This document shows positions 41,139 through 48,012 of a stretch of DNA of 48,154 bases, in pieces. Made by a program: the position numbers and the translations under genes. A model generated the notes under the pieces. That model worked only from the letters and a program-made list of their open reading frames with translations, was not told the origin of the DNA and searched no databases. This DNA comes from Bacteroidota bacterium. Its GTDB lineage: Bacteria; Bacteroidota; Bacteroidia; Chitinophagales; LD1. The stretch is from positions 194,548 to 242,701 of the forward strand of contig JAFDYN010000002.1 in the NCBI GenBank assembly GCA_018267385.1. Reading direction: 5' to 3'. How positions within the stretch are numbered: position 1 is the first letter of the stretch; every line of letters starts with the position of its first letter.

Positions 41139-41220
41139 GTGAGGGAGTGGACAGCCACCTCTCTCATCTGTCCGCCGTGGCGGACATCTTCTCTCTCCAA
41201 AGGAGAGAGAAGAACTATGT
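41139..41220. repeat. Intergenic composite palindromic element
   Basis: Two adjoining perfect palindromes: tgtccgcc / ggcggaca at 41169-41186 and cttctctctcc / ggagagagaag (loop aaa) at 41188-41212. The first shares 16 identical bases, in reverse orientation, with an element at 45736-45751. It looks like a small mobile palindromic repeat between pcm and the secreted protein. Confidence 0.6.
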
Positions 41221-41250
41221 GGGCTAATGTTGCTCCTGATGGCTAGCACC

Positions 41251-42819
41251 TCAATGCATCACCGACACCGGCCTCGACAGATGGAGACCCGCCGCGCTCA
41301 CTATCGTACAGTAATAAAGCCCGTCCTGCCAGGCGCTCGTCTGCAGCGATAGGCTACCGCTACTCTGAGTGATGCCCTCGCGGTAGATCTCACGGCCCAT
41401 GGCATCCGTCACGATGAGGTATCTCGCACCCTCGGCAGCAGCTAGCTGATAGTCCAGCGTGAAGCGATCCGACGCAGGATCGGGGTACAGGCGCATGGCC
41501 CAGTAGGGTGATGGTGCTACATCGCTGATACTGGCCACGACACCACAGCTATTGCTATCAGGCAGGCAGCCATCCGCATCCAGATGTAGCAGCCAACCTT
41601 GCTGTGAGTTGCGGCTAGCTGAGCGATCTGTAGCTTCACCTGCTGTTATTATAGTATTGTCAGAGAATAAACCTACAGAGAGTAACTGGCTCTCATCTCC
41701 GTATGGGGAAGGGTTATAAATCCCACGGTAGCGGCGCTCCCAAAGCACGGTCCCATCTGGTGTGAACTTCACCAGCCAACCGTACTGATCATGATGGGTT
41801 GTATCCGCAGGGTCATACCATAGCCCCACGGCTAGATAGTTACTATCAGCTAACAATTTCAAGGCCCAGAAAAACGTTTGATATCCTCCGCACGGACCAA
41901 GATCTAGTGACCAGATTCTATTAAAATTAGTATCAAAGCAGGATATATTTCCTTTGTAAAATCCATCTATATATCCTCCTTCACATAGAGCACCCCCAGT
42001 CATCAAATACCTGTCATTCCCCAATGGGGTAATCGCAGCTATGGAAGGGCCAAAGGTATCCGTCCCGAGAGAATATTTTAGAATATTGCCAGAGGAATCA
42101 AGTTCATAGAATTTGTGATAAGTCCCTGAAGGGCCAGATAGTCTGCCGCACTCTCCCGTGATTACAACGTTATTAGAATGATTGATTGCAACTCCAATAC
42201 CACCGTCATTTAAAGAGGGATCATTGAGGACTTTGAAATAAATAAGATTCCCTGCACTATCTACTTTACCAACGAGTATATCCACATCATAGCTTAATTT
42301 TTGCTGAACATAACCGACAAAATAATCGTTCCCCAACGAATCCTGTGTAAAGGCATAGATGTATAGATTTAGATATTTTCCTGAATCACTATAAGTTTTA
42401 TACCACTGTTGGTTTCCGAGATGGTCAAATTTGAGCAACATGAGTGAGTTGTCGCTGTCAGAGTAACAATATCCGCCATAAATAAATCCTCCATCAATAG
42501 TACGGATCAAGCCGTTATGCTCATTACCTATATGGGTTTGACCAGGTATATTGATATTATGTTTTGAAATATTATCCCCATCCTTGTCATAGATGTTAAA
42601 CGTTCCTATCCCTCGATAAGGAGGCACAGTATCTGTGATAGCGCACATAGCGTAGATCGTATCATTCACCACCTGTATACTACTGATAAAACCATTGGAC
42701 GTCCCGCCAAAGAGTACAGACCTCTTGGAGTAGAATTGCGCCTGAAGGCTCATACTACAGAGCCAGATACAGAGCAGCAGGACTCCGCGATGGATCATGG
42801 TTGTGTTTATCGTTTTCAT
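41251..42819 (-). CDS. Secreted protein with type IX sorting domain
   Basis: 522 residues from the ATG at 42819. The signal peptide is about residues 9-28 (I-H-R-G-V-L-L-L-C-I-W-L-C-S-M-S-L-Q-A-Q). The body looks like a beta-propeller or delta-60-type repeat protein, with recurring G-x-x-x-x-G-G and D-x-x-G-N-x-x-W-x-K/R patterns (D-H-L-G-N-Q-Q-W-Y-K-T, F-T-P-D-G-T-V-L-W-E-R-R). The last 80 residues are a type A sorting domain: L-Y-P-D-P-A-S-D-R-F-T-L near residue 440, V-T-D-A-M-G-R-E-I near 465 and G-L-Y-Y-C-T-I near 498, ending P-V-S-V-M-H. It is therefore a likely cargo of the PorU/PorV system. The coding DNA for the middle part is more A+T-rich than both ends. Confidence 0.88.
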   Translation of the reverse strand: MKTINTTMIHRGVLLLCIWLCSMSLQAQFYSKRSVLFGGTSNGFISSIQVVNDTIYAMCAITDTVPPYRGIGTFNIYDKDGDNISKHNINIPGQTHIGNEHNGLIRTIDGGFIYGGYCYSDSDNSLMLLKFDHLGNQQWYKTYSDSGKYLNLYIYAFTQDSLGNDYFVGYVQQKLSYDVDILVGKVDSAGNLIYFKVLNDPSLNDGGIGVAINHSNNVVITGECGRLSGPSGTYHKFYELDSSGNILKYSLGTDTFGPSIAAITPLGNDRYLMTGGALCEGGYIDGFYKGNISCFDTNFNRIWSLDLGPCGGYQTFFWALKLLADSNYLAVGLWYDPADTTHHDQYGWLVKFTPDGTVLWERRYRGIYNPSPYGDESQLLSVGLFSDNTIITAGEATDRSASRNSQQGWLLHLDADGCLPDSNSCGVVASISDVAPSPYWAMRLYPDPASDRFTLDYQLAAAEGARYLIVTDAMGREIYREGITQSSGSLSLQTSAWQDGLYYCTIVSAAGLHLSRPVSVMH

Positions 42820-42824
42820 AAGTA

Positions 42825-43286
42825 TCATCTGACTTCCTTTTTGAAGCACACACTATTATCCACCCCGGCATATTGGCCGAAGTTCGGTATGCTGGTATAG
42901 CCGCTCTTCTGATACAGGCGGATGGCTTCGGGCTGTTTGATGCCCGTCTCCAGTATACAGGTGTGGTAGCCCTCCTCTGCGGCCCACTGCTCCACTGCCT
43001 GTAGCACTACACCGGCTATGCCGCGGCCGCGGAGTGACAGCGGCACATACATGCGTTTGACCTCTGCGGTGCCTGGTTCATATTCCTTGAAAGCGCCGCA
43101 GCCTACCGGTTCATCGCCCATATATGCTACCACAGCGTGGCGGATCATGGTGATACCATTGTACTGCGCGTAGAAGGCGTGGTCATCGCCATCTCTGATG
43201 GCCAGGTCGCGGTCCAGCGCTGCTACCAGCGTGCGAAAGTCAGGGTGCGAGGAGTCGGTCCTCAGTATGCGCAGGTCAGGTGTCAT
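42825..43286 (-). CDS. GNAT-family N-acetyltransferase
   Basis: 153 residues with the acetyl-CoA loop Y-V-P-L-S-L-R-G-R-G-I-A-G-V-V-L near residue 80 (motif A, R-G-x-G-x-A), preceded by V-G-C-G-A-F-K-E-Y-E-P-G-T-A-E-V-K-R-M-Y and followed by the C-terminal part Y-Q-K-S-G-Y. This is the standard order for a small-molecule or amino-acid acetyltransferase. Substrate unknown. The secreted-protein gene begins 5 bases after its stop, so they share a transcript by position, though their roles need not be related. Confidence 0.9.
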   Translation of the reverse strand: MTPDLRILRTDSSHPDFRTLVAALDRDLAIRDGDDHAFYAQYNGITMIRHAVVAYMGDEPVGCGAFKEYEPGTAEVKRMYVPLSLRGRGIAGVVLQAVEQWAAEEGYHTCILETGIKQPEAIRLYQKSGYTSIPNFGQYAGVDNSVCFKKEVR

Positions 43287-43293
43287 GGGTCTG

Positions 43294-43323
43294 TTTTGTC
43301 ATTGGGCTTTTCGTTTATATTTG
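43294..43323 (+). promoter_or_regulatory. Promoter of the phosphohexomutase gene
   Basis: ttttg at 43294-43298, a 17-base spacer and an exact -7 box tatatttg at 43316-43323, 22 bases before the ATG. It partly overlaps the leader of the divergent GNAT gene. Confidence 0.7.
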
Positions 43324-43345
43324 CCCTCCACACTAATACTAAGAT

Positions 43346-44749
43346 ATGGCAACTAAGATAAAATTTGGAACCGACGGCTGGAGGGGTATCATAGCCAATG
43401 ATTTTACCAATGGCAATGTAGCCCGTGTAGCCAAGGCCACCGCAGACTGGATGAAGCAGCAAGACCCTAACTCCTCTGTAGTGCTGGGCTATGACTGCCG
43501 CTTTGGCGGCTACCTGTTTTGCCAGACTGCTATCAATGTATTTGTGGAGGCGGGTATCAAGGTGTACTTTGATCAGCACTTCGTATCTACGCCTATGGTA
43601 TCTCTCGGAGCCAAGTACCTGGGCTGCGAGCTGGGCGTGATCATCACGGCCTCTCACAACCCGCCTACCTACAACGGCTACAAACTGAAAGCCAAACACG
43701 GCGGCCCGCTGATCGTAAGGCACATAGAGGAGATAGAGGCCATGATCCCCGAGGTCTACGCGATCAAGGAGAAGACCGTAGACGAGCTCGTAGGGGAGGG
43801 CAAGGTAGAACTGGTAGAGCTGGAGGATATCTACTTCAATCATGTCAAGGAACACTTTGACCTGGAGGCGATCAACGACTCGGGCTTCATAGTAGGCTAT
43901 GACGCCATGTACGGCGCGGGCCAGAGCATCCTGCCGCGCCTCCTGCCGCAGGCAGATGTGCTGCACTGTGAGTACAATCCGGGCTTCTACGGCCAGGCGC
44001 CGGAGCCGGTGGCCAAGAACCTGACCGAGTTTGCCAACTATATCAAGCAGATGAAGCACATCGACTTTGGCCTCTGTACAGATGGCGATGCAGACCGCAT
44101 CGGCCTCTTCGATGCCAAAGGCCGCTTCATAGATGCGCACCATATCATCCTCATGCTGATCTATGTGCTGCACGAGTACCGCGAGCTGCGCGGCAAGGTG
44201 GTGATCGCCTTCTCCGTGTCTGACAAGGTGAAGAAGCTCTGCGAGCACTTTGGCATAGAGGTAGAGGTGACCAAGATCGGCTTCAAGTATATCTGTGAGA
44301 AGATGATCACCGAGGACGTGCTGGTAGGCGGCGAGGAGAGCGGCGGCATAGCCGTGAAGGGCCACATACCAGAGCGCGACGGCATCTGGGATGGCCTCGT
44401 GCTGATAGACTACCTCTCTGCCAATGGCCTCTCTGTAGAGGACCTGATCAATGAGATCTACGCCATAGTGGGACCCTTTGCCTACAACCGCCTGGACCTC
44501 CACCTGAAGGAAGAACAAAAGCAACAGATCATAGCCGACTGCAAAGCTGGCACCTACCAGTCGTTTGGCAACCTTCAATTAATGCGCGTAGAAGATATAG
44601 ATGGCTACAAGTTTCACTTTGCTAATGATGAGGTGGTGATGATCCGTCCCAGCGGCACAGAGCCGGTACTACGCATTTATGTACAGGCGGGTGACCTGGA
44701 TCGGGTGAATGACATCATCGAGATCGTTAGGAAACAGCTCGTTGGCTAA
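43346..44749 (+). CDS. Phosphoglucomutase/phosphomannomutase
   Basis: Interconverts hexose 6- and 1-phosphates, feeding sugar nucleotides. 467 residues with all four domains: start K-F-G-T-D-G-W-R-G-I; the phosphoserine loop I-T-A-S-H-N-P-P with Ser103; the metal loop D-G-D-A-D-R-I-G-L-F near residue 248; the sugar-binding loop G-G-E-E-S-G-G near residue 330; and the phosphate-binding loop R-P-S-G-T-E-P-V near residue 434. Glucose, mannose or glucosamine type cannot be decided by eye. The product glucose-1-phosphate would be the substrate for GalU. An antisense frame of 431 codons across this gene is a shadow. Confidence 0.93.
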   Translation: MATKIKFGTDGWRGIIANDFTNGNVARVAKATADWMKQQDPNSSVVLGYDCRFGGYLFCQTAINVFVEAGIKVYFDQHFVSTPMVSLGAKYLGCELGVIITASHNPPTYNGYKLKAKHGGPLIVRHIEEIEAMIPEVYAIKEKTVDELVGEGKVELVELEDIYFNHVKEHFDLEAINDSGFIVGYDAMYGAGQSILPRLLPQADVLHCEYNPGFYGQAPEPVAKNLTEFANYIKQMKHIDFGLCTDGDADRIGLFDAKGRFIDAHHIILMLIYVLHEYRELRGKVVIAFSVSDKVKKLCEHFGIEVEVTKIGFKYICEKMITEDVLVGGEESGGIAVKGHIPERDGIWDGLVLIDYLSANGLSVEDLINEIYAIVGPFAYNRLDLHLKEEQKQQIIADCKAGTYQSFGNLQLMRVEDIDGYKFHFANDEVVMIRPSGTEPVLRIYVQAGDLDRVNDIIEIVRKQLVG

Positions 44750-44798
44750 ATATTGGCCGAAAAGCTCCTTTTTTCATAATTTCTTCATATGACGGATG

Positions 44799-44828
44799 TT
44801 TGTTTTTACATCCGGTATGTTATCTTTG
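44799..44828 (+). promoter_or_regulatory. Promoter of the YceI gene region
   Basis: tttg at 44799-44802, an 18-base spacer and an exact -7 box tatctttg at 44821-44828. The -33 element is part of a hairpin-forming sequence (cggatgt / acatccg, 44793-44814). Confidence 0.65.
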
Positions 44829-44924
44829 ATAGGAAACCCCACGTCCCTATTTAGTTTTTTTAAGTCTTAGACCTTGTTATTGTCCTAGTCTACCGAATCC
44901 CCCGATTCCCAGACAACAACGCTC

Positions 44925-45230
44925 GTCCTGTATCGTTCACCGTTTAAAAATTGGCATCATGGTCAGGCAATTCGTCATCTCCGTCATCGTCATAGCTTTT
45001 CTGGCTATGTCATTTGTAGTGGTCCAAAACTGGAAGGCAGGTGGCAGTAGCGCTACCAGTTTCAAGGTCAGTCGTTAGTCCTGTATCGTTCACGCTTAAA
45101 ATTGACAACATGGTCAGGCACTTTGTCATCTCAGTCATCGTCATAGCTTTCCTCGCTATGTCATTTGTAGTGGTCCAGAACTGGAAGATCGCTGACAACA
45201 GCGCTGTGACCTTCAAGATCAAGAGTATGC
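44925..45230 (+). repeat. Tandem duplication of the 5' end of the YceI gene
   Basis: Copy 1 at 44925-45077 and copy 2 at 45078-45230 are two head-to-tail diverged copies of about 152 bases. They share the leader (gtcctgtatcgttcac), the ATG and the first 26 codons, with further weaker similarity after that. Copy 2 continues into the full YceI gene. Confidence 0.85.
44959..45078 (+). pseudogene. Truncated duplicate of the YceI N-terminus, 39-codon frame
   Basis: Reads M-V-R-Q-F-V-I-S-V-I-V-I-A-F-L-A-M-S-F-V-V-V-Q-N-W-K, then a short tail ending in K-V-S-R and a TAG. The first 26 residues differ from the YceI protein next door at one position only (Gln4 for His4), while five further codons differ silently. 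It is either a leftover of duplication or a real single-membrane-span micropeptide. The stop codon TAG overlaps the first base of the second repeat copy. Confidence 0.6.
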
Positions 45231-45652
45231 TCGGCACTGTAGACGGCAGCGTGGGCGGCCTGAAGGGCACCATCATGTTTGACCCTGCAGATGTGAAGAA
45301 CAGCCGCATGGATGTGACGCTGGACCTCTCTACGATCAAGACCGGCATAGACAAGCGCGACAAAGACATCAAGGAGGAGGAAGTCTGGTTTGATATCGCA
45401 AAATACCCCCTGATCGCATTTAAGTCTACGAGTATAACGAAGACCGCTACCGGCTACCTGGTAGATGGCACCCTGACCATGAAAGGCGTGTCTAAGAAAG
45501 AGCAGATACCTTTCACCTACGTAGGCGACGGCAATAGTGGCAGCTTCACGGGGACACTGAAGCTCAACCGTCTGGACTTTAATGTAGGTAAATCATCTGC
45601 GGCTGTCAAAGACGACGTAGAGATAGCGATCAATGTGCCGGTGAAGAGATAG
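45110..45652 (+). CDS. YceI-family lipid-binding periplasmic protein
   Basis: 180 residues. The N-terminus is a signal or anchor (hydrophobic residues 5-23, without a clear cleavage site). The mature part starts N-S-A-V-T-F-K-I-K-S-M-L-G-T-V-D-G-S-V-G-G-L-K-G-T-I, the typical first strand of the YceI lipocalin-like barrel. It is followed by S-R-M-D-V-T-L-D-L-S-T-I-K-T-G-I-D-K-R-D-K-D-I, W-F-D-I-A-K-Y-P-L-I-A-F-K-S and G-T-L-T-M-K-G-V-S-K. YceI proteins bind polyisoprenoid lipids in the periplasm; a role in stress tolerance or quinone handling is known for some. The upstream frame to 45041 only reads through the end of the duplicated copy. Confidence 0.93.
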   Translation: MVRHFVISVIVIAFLAMSFVVVQNWKIADNSAVTFKIKSMLGTVDGSVGGLKGTIMFDPADVKNSRMDVTLDLSTIKTGIDKRDKDIKEEEVWFDIAKYPLIAFKSTSITKTATGYLVDGTLTMKGVSKKEQIPFTYVGDGNSGSFTGTLKLNRLDFNVGKSSAAVKDDVEIAINVPVKR

Positions 45653-45690
45653 CCCCTCTAAATCTCCCCATAGGGGAGACTTTAATACAA
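45653..45690. repeat. Interspersed palindromic repeat, copy 1
   Basis: cccctctaaatctcccc, then ggggaga and ctttaatac: the pattern CCCCT-aaat-CCCC / GGGGA-ctttaata, beginning right after the YceI stop. Three more members lie at 47188-47230, 47339-47381 and 47982-48012. It could double as a terminator. Confidence 0.75.
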
Positions 45691-45735
45691 CTTAGCTGAC
45701 AGATTATTTTTAAGCTGAAGATTGCTTCGCTGTCG

Positions 45736-45751
45736 CTCCGCCACGGCGGAC
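45736..45751. repeat. Intergenic palindrome shared with the pcm downstream region
   Basis: tccgcc / ggcgga arms. The surrounding 16 bases are identical to the reverse complement of part of 41169-41186. The flanks (attgcttcgctgtcgct ... cgcaaatgac) look like a small palindromic repeat of another type. Confidence 0.6.
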
Positions 45752-45792
45752 AAGTCGCAAATGACTTCCTTTAATTGCCTTCGTCAGAGTAG

Positions 45793-47073
45793 TTACTTTA
45801 TACCCTTGATCGCAGTGCTGAGGATATCTGCGAAGTGCCAGACGTCTTCGAATGAATTGTAGAGTGGGACGGGTGCAATGCGGATCACATCCGGCTCGCG
45901 CCAGTCTGCTATGATGCCTGCTTTGGTCAGTTTGTCGAATATCTTTTTGCCATTTGCCTTGGTCTGTAATGAGAGCTGGCAGCCGCGGGCTTTGGGGTCT
46001 GTGGGGGTGATGACAGAGACTTGAGACGTGAGATGTGAGACCTGAGACCTAAGCAGAAACTCCAGATAGCCAGTAAGCAAGACACTCTTTTTACGCAGGT
46101 TTTTGATGCCTGCTTTTTCAAACAGCTCGAGGGATGCTTTGTGGGCGGCCATGTTCATGACGGGGGCATTGCTCATCTGCCAGCCGGCGGCACCCTCTTG
46201 CGGTACATAGTTTTTCTCCATTTTAAAACGCGTCTTCTCAGCATTGCCCCACCAGCCTGCAAAGCGAGGCAGGTCGGGACGTTTCGCATATTTATTATGT
46301 ACGAAGACGCCGCTCACGCCGCCGGGGCCAGAGTTTAGATATTTGTATGAGCACCAGGTAGCGAAGTCTATATTCCAGTCGTGCAGTTTCAGCTCCACAT
46401 TGCCGATGGCGTGGGCAAGGTCCAGGCCGAGGGTCAGTTTATTCTTTTGGCAGCAGTCACTGATGGCCTTGATATCGAAGAACTGACCTGTGTAATAGTT
46501 GACGCCACCGAGGAGGACGAGGGCGATCTCGTCCTTGTGCTTGGTCAAAGTGGCGAGGATATCTTCTGTGCGTAGCGTGGCCTCACCTTTGCGTGGCAGT
46601 AGCTCGATGATATTGTCCTCGGCCCTCAACCCATGAAAGCGTATCTGCTGCTCTACGGCATAATAGTCCGACGGAAAGGCACTGCCCTCGATGACGATTT
46701 TTGTTTTTGAACCGGAGGGGCGGTAGAAGCTCACCATCATGATATTGAGGTTGACAGTGAGGTTGTTCATGCAGACCACCTCATCCTTTTTGCCCCCTAC
46801 CAGATTGCAGAGCGGCCTGGTAAACAGATGGTGATAGTACAGCCAGGGATTGCGGGCATGCAGGTGGCCCTCTACGCCGTACTTGCGCCAGTCTTCTATC
46901 TCGGTCATGATGTGCTTCTCCACGGCGCGCGGCTGCAGGCCGAGTGAATTGCCGCAGAGGTAGATGGAGTCTTTGCCATTTACCTTCGGGATATAAAACT
47001 CTTTGCGGAAGCTGCGGAGCGGATCATTTTTATCCATCCGGCGCGCGAAGGCGAGGGAATTTTCAAACTGCAT
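45793..47073 (-). CDS. kynU: Kynureninase
   Basis: PLP enzyme that splits kynurenine or 3-hydroxykynurenine into (hydroxy)anthranilate and alanine. 426 residues with the family order: Y-L-C-G-N-S-L-G-L-Q-P near residue 38, M-N-N-L-T-V-N-L-N near residue 102, the D-L-A-H-A-I-G-N-V segment near residue 217, the PLP lysine in C-S-Y-K-Y-L-N-S-G-P-G near residue 241 and M-S-N-A-P-V near residue 290. In the C-terminal third (residues about 340-352) the stretch L-R-S-Q-V-S-H-L-T-S-Q-V-S is encoded by a five-unit heptanucleotide repeat. A -7 box taagtttg is present at 47095-47102. No other kynurenine pathway gene is in this window. Confidence 0.94.
   Translation of the reverse strand: MQFENSLAFARRMDKNDPLRSFRKEFYIPKVNGKDSIYLCGNSLGLQPRAVEKHIMTEIEDWRKYGVEGHLHARNPWLYYHHLFTRPLCNLVGGKKDEVVCMNNLTVNLNIMMVSFYRPSGSKTKIVIEGSAFPSDYYAVEQQIRFHGLRAEDNIIELLPRKGEATLRTEDILATLTKHKDEIALVLLGGVNYYTGQFFDIKAISDCCQKNKLTLGLDLAHAIGNVELKLHDWNIDFATWCSYKYLNSGPGGVSGVFVHNKYAKRPDLPRFAGWWGNAEKTRFKMEKNYVPQEGAAGWQMSNAPVMNMAAHKASLELFEKAGIKNLRKKSVLLTGYLEFLLRSQVSHLTSQVSVITPTDPKARGCQLSLQTKANGKKIFDKLTKAGIIADWREPDVIRIAPVPLYNSFEDVWHFADILSTAIKGIK
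46016..46050. repeat. Heptanucleotide tandem repeat inside kynU
   Basis: Five consecutive 7-base units on the plus strand: gagactt, gagacgt, gagatgt, gagacct, gagacct. The array is 35 bases and not a multiple of three in its unit, but the whole gene frame is open through it. Confidence 0.85.
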
Positions 47074-47401
47074 GCGGGGCTGATTTGATCAAAGCAAACT
47101 TAAGAGGGTTTTTGGCAATAAATACATTTTGGCCGCATAGAAACATAGAGGCGTAGAAATACTGCGTCTGAATCAGAATAATACAGGCCCCATCCAAACC
47201 TTCCCCCAAGGGGAAGGCTTAAAATACAAAACAGCCGACACTCTAGATCTCCAGCAGGCAGACTATAATGCAAACAGCAGCCCCTTGCCTATGAGATGTT
47301 TTATTTGTTCTCTCCCAATAATTTTGCGCATTGTTTCAACCCCTCTAAATCTCCCCTTAATCAGGGGAGACTTTAATGCAGTCTTACAACATTACCGTCT
47401 G
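47074..47401. repeat. 328-bp intergenic region with interspersed repeats
   Basis: No gene is visible. It holds the kynU -7 box (47095-47102), a block with gcatagaaacatagaggc near 47137, the phrase tctgaatcagaa near 47167, and two palindromic repeats of the CCCC...GGGG type: 47188-47230 (ttcccc / ggggaa arms) and 47339-47381 (tctcccc / ggggaga arms with ctttaatgc behind). Confidence 0.7.
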
Positions 47402-47953
47402 CTACTTGATCGTTACAGCTCGTAGCTGGGGGCCATCATACATCTTCGGATTTTTGCGGATGTCCATGCCGAATCTGTCTGCCAGCTCATTATGGGAGTA
47501 TTGCGGTGTGAAGTCTTTGCGTGATATGGTGGTAGCTGACTGGGTTTCGGGCTTCTTCTCTGCAGTGTCAGATCGAGGTATGTCTATTGGCTCCTCAAAC
47601 TCTGCGCGGAGGTGAGAGGGCAGCTCGCTTTCGCCTCTGGTGTTGTAGCCGTAGTTGTTTCGCAGGATGAAGAAACAAGCTGAAGGATTGAGCCTTTTGA
47701 AAAGGGCGCCGTCTTCAAGCTTTGAGATAAAGATCTGCTCTATGTAGTAGATGCGGTCCATGATGTCGCCATCTAGTTCCCATATCTTCTTGAAATAGGA
47801 CCAGAGCTGCTTGTAGCTTTTGACTCGGAGCAGGGCCTGTGTGAGGGTGTGGATGGACTCATCCCAGGCCAGTGTCTCGATCTGATCGAGCAGCTGATTG
47901 GTTTGTGTTTTGGTCCATTTGGACGCGTTGGTGTTGCCGGTAGGTGCGGACAT
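47402..47953 (-). CDS. Unknown protein resembling phage terminase small subunits
   Basis: 183 residues, mostly helical. A Thr/Gln-rich start (W-T-K-T-Q-T-N-Q-L-L-D-Q-I) is followed by L-T-Q-A-L-L-R-V-K-S-Y-K-Q-L-W-S-Y-F-K-K and D-R-I-Y-Y-I-E-Q-I-F-I-S-K-L-E-D-G-A-L, then F-F-I-L-R-N-N-Y-G-Y near residue 95. The phrase 'A-L-L-R-x-K-x-Y-x-x-L-W-x-Y' plus '(I/L)-x-N-x-Y-G-(W/Y)' recalls DNA-packaging (terminase small subunit-like) proteins of Bacteroidota phages, from memory only. The C-terminal third is polar and loose. No other phage gene is present, so it may be a remnant or a domesticated gene. Confidence that it is a gene is fair; the family is tentative. Confidence 0.55.
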   Translation of the reverse strand: MSAPTGNTNASKWTKTQTNQLLDQIETLAWDESIHTLTQALLRVKSYKQLWSYFKKIWELDGDIMDRIYYIEQIFISKLEDGALFKRLNPSACFFILRNNYGYNTRGESELPSHLRAEFEEPIDIPRSDTAEKKPETQSATTISRKDFTPQYSHNELADRFGMDIRKNPKMYDGPQLRAVTIK

Positions 47954-47981
47954 AGGTATGTTGATTTTAGTGAGTAAGCGG

Positions 47982-48012
47982 CCCCTAAATCCCCAGAGGG
48001 GACTTTAATACA
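47982..48012. repeat. Interspersed palindromic repeat, copy 4
   Basis: cccctaaatcccc, aga, ggggactttaatac. Same family as 45653-45690 and 47339-47381. It is followed by an A+T-rich segment (48020-48130) in which gaatcagaattt-like phrases recur, and at the window end by catagatttctatg, an imperfect palindrome. Confidence 0.7.

Noticed and set aside
43283..44578. 431-codon open frame on the minus strand
   Set aside because: It lies wholly antisense to the phosphohexomutase, which has every family motif. The open frame is a by-product of GC-biased third positions.
45041..45109. N-terminal extension of the YceI protein
   Set aside because: The extra codons are read from the end of the duplicated copy in another frame. 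The anchor with its own ATG at 45110 is the natural start.
47329..47336. Exact -7 box taattttg on the plus strand
   Set aside because: No -33 element at a normal distance and no plus-strand gene follows.
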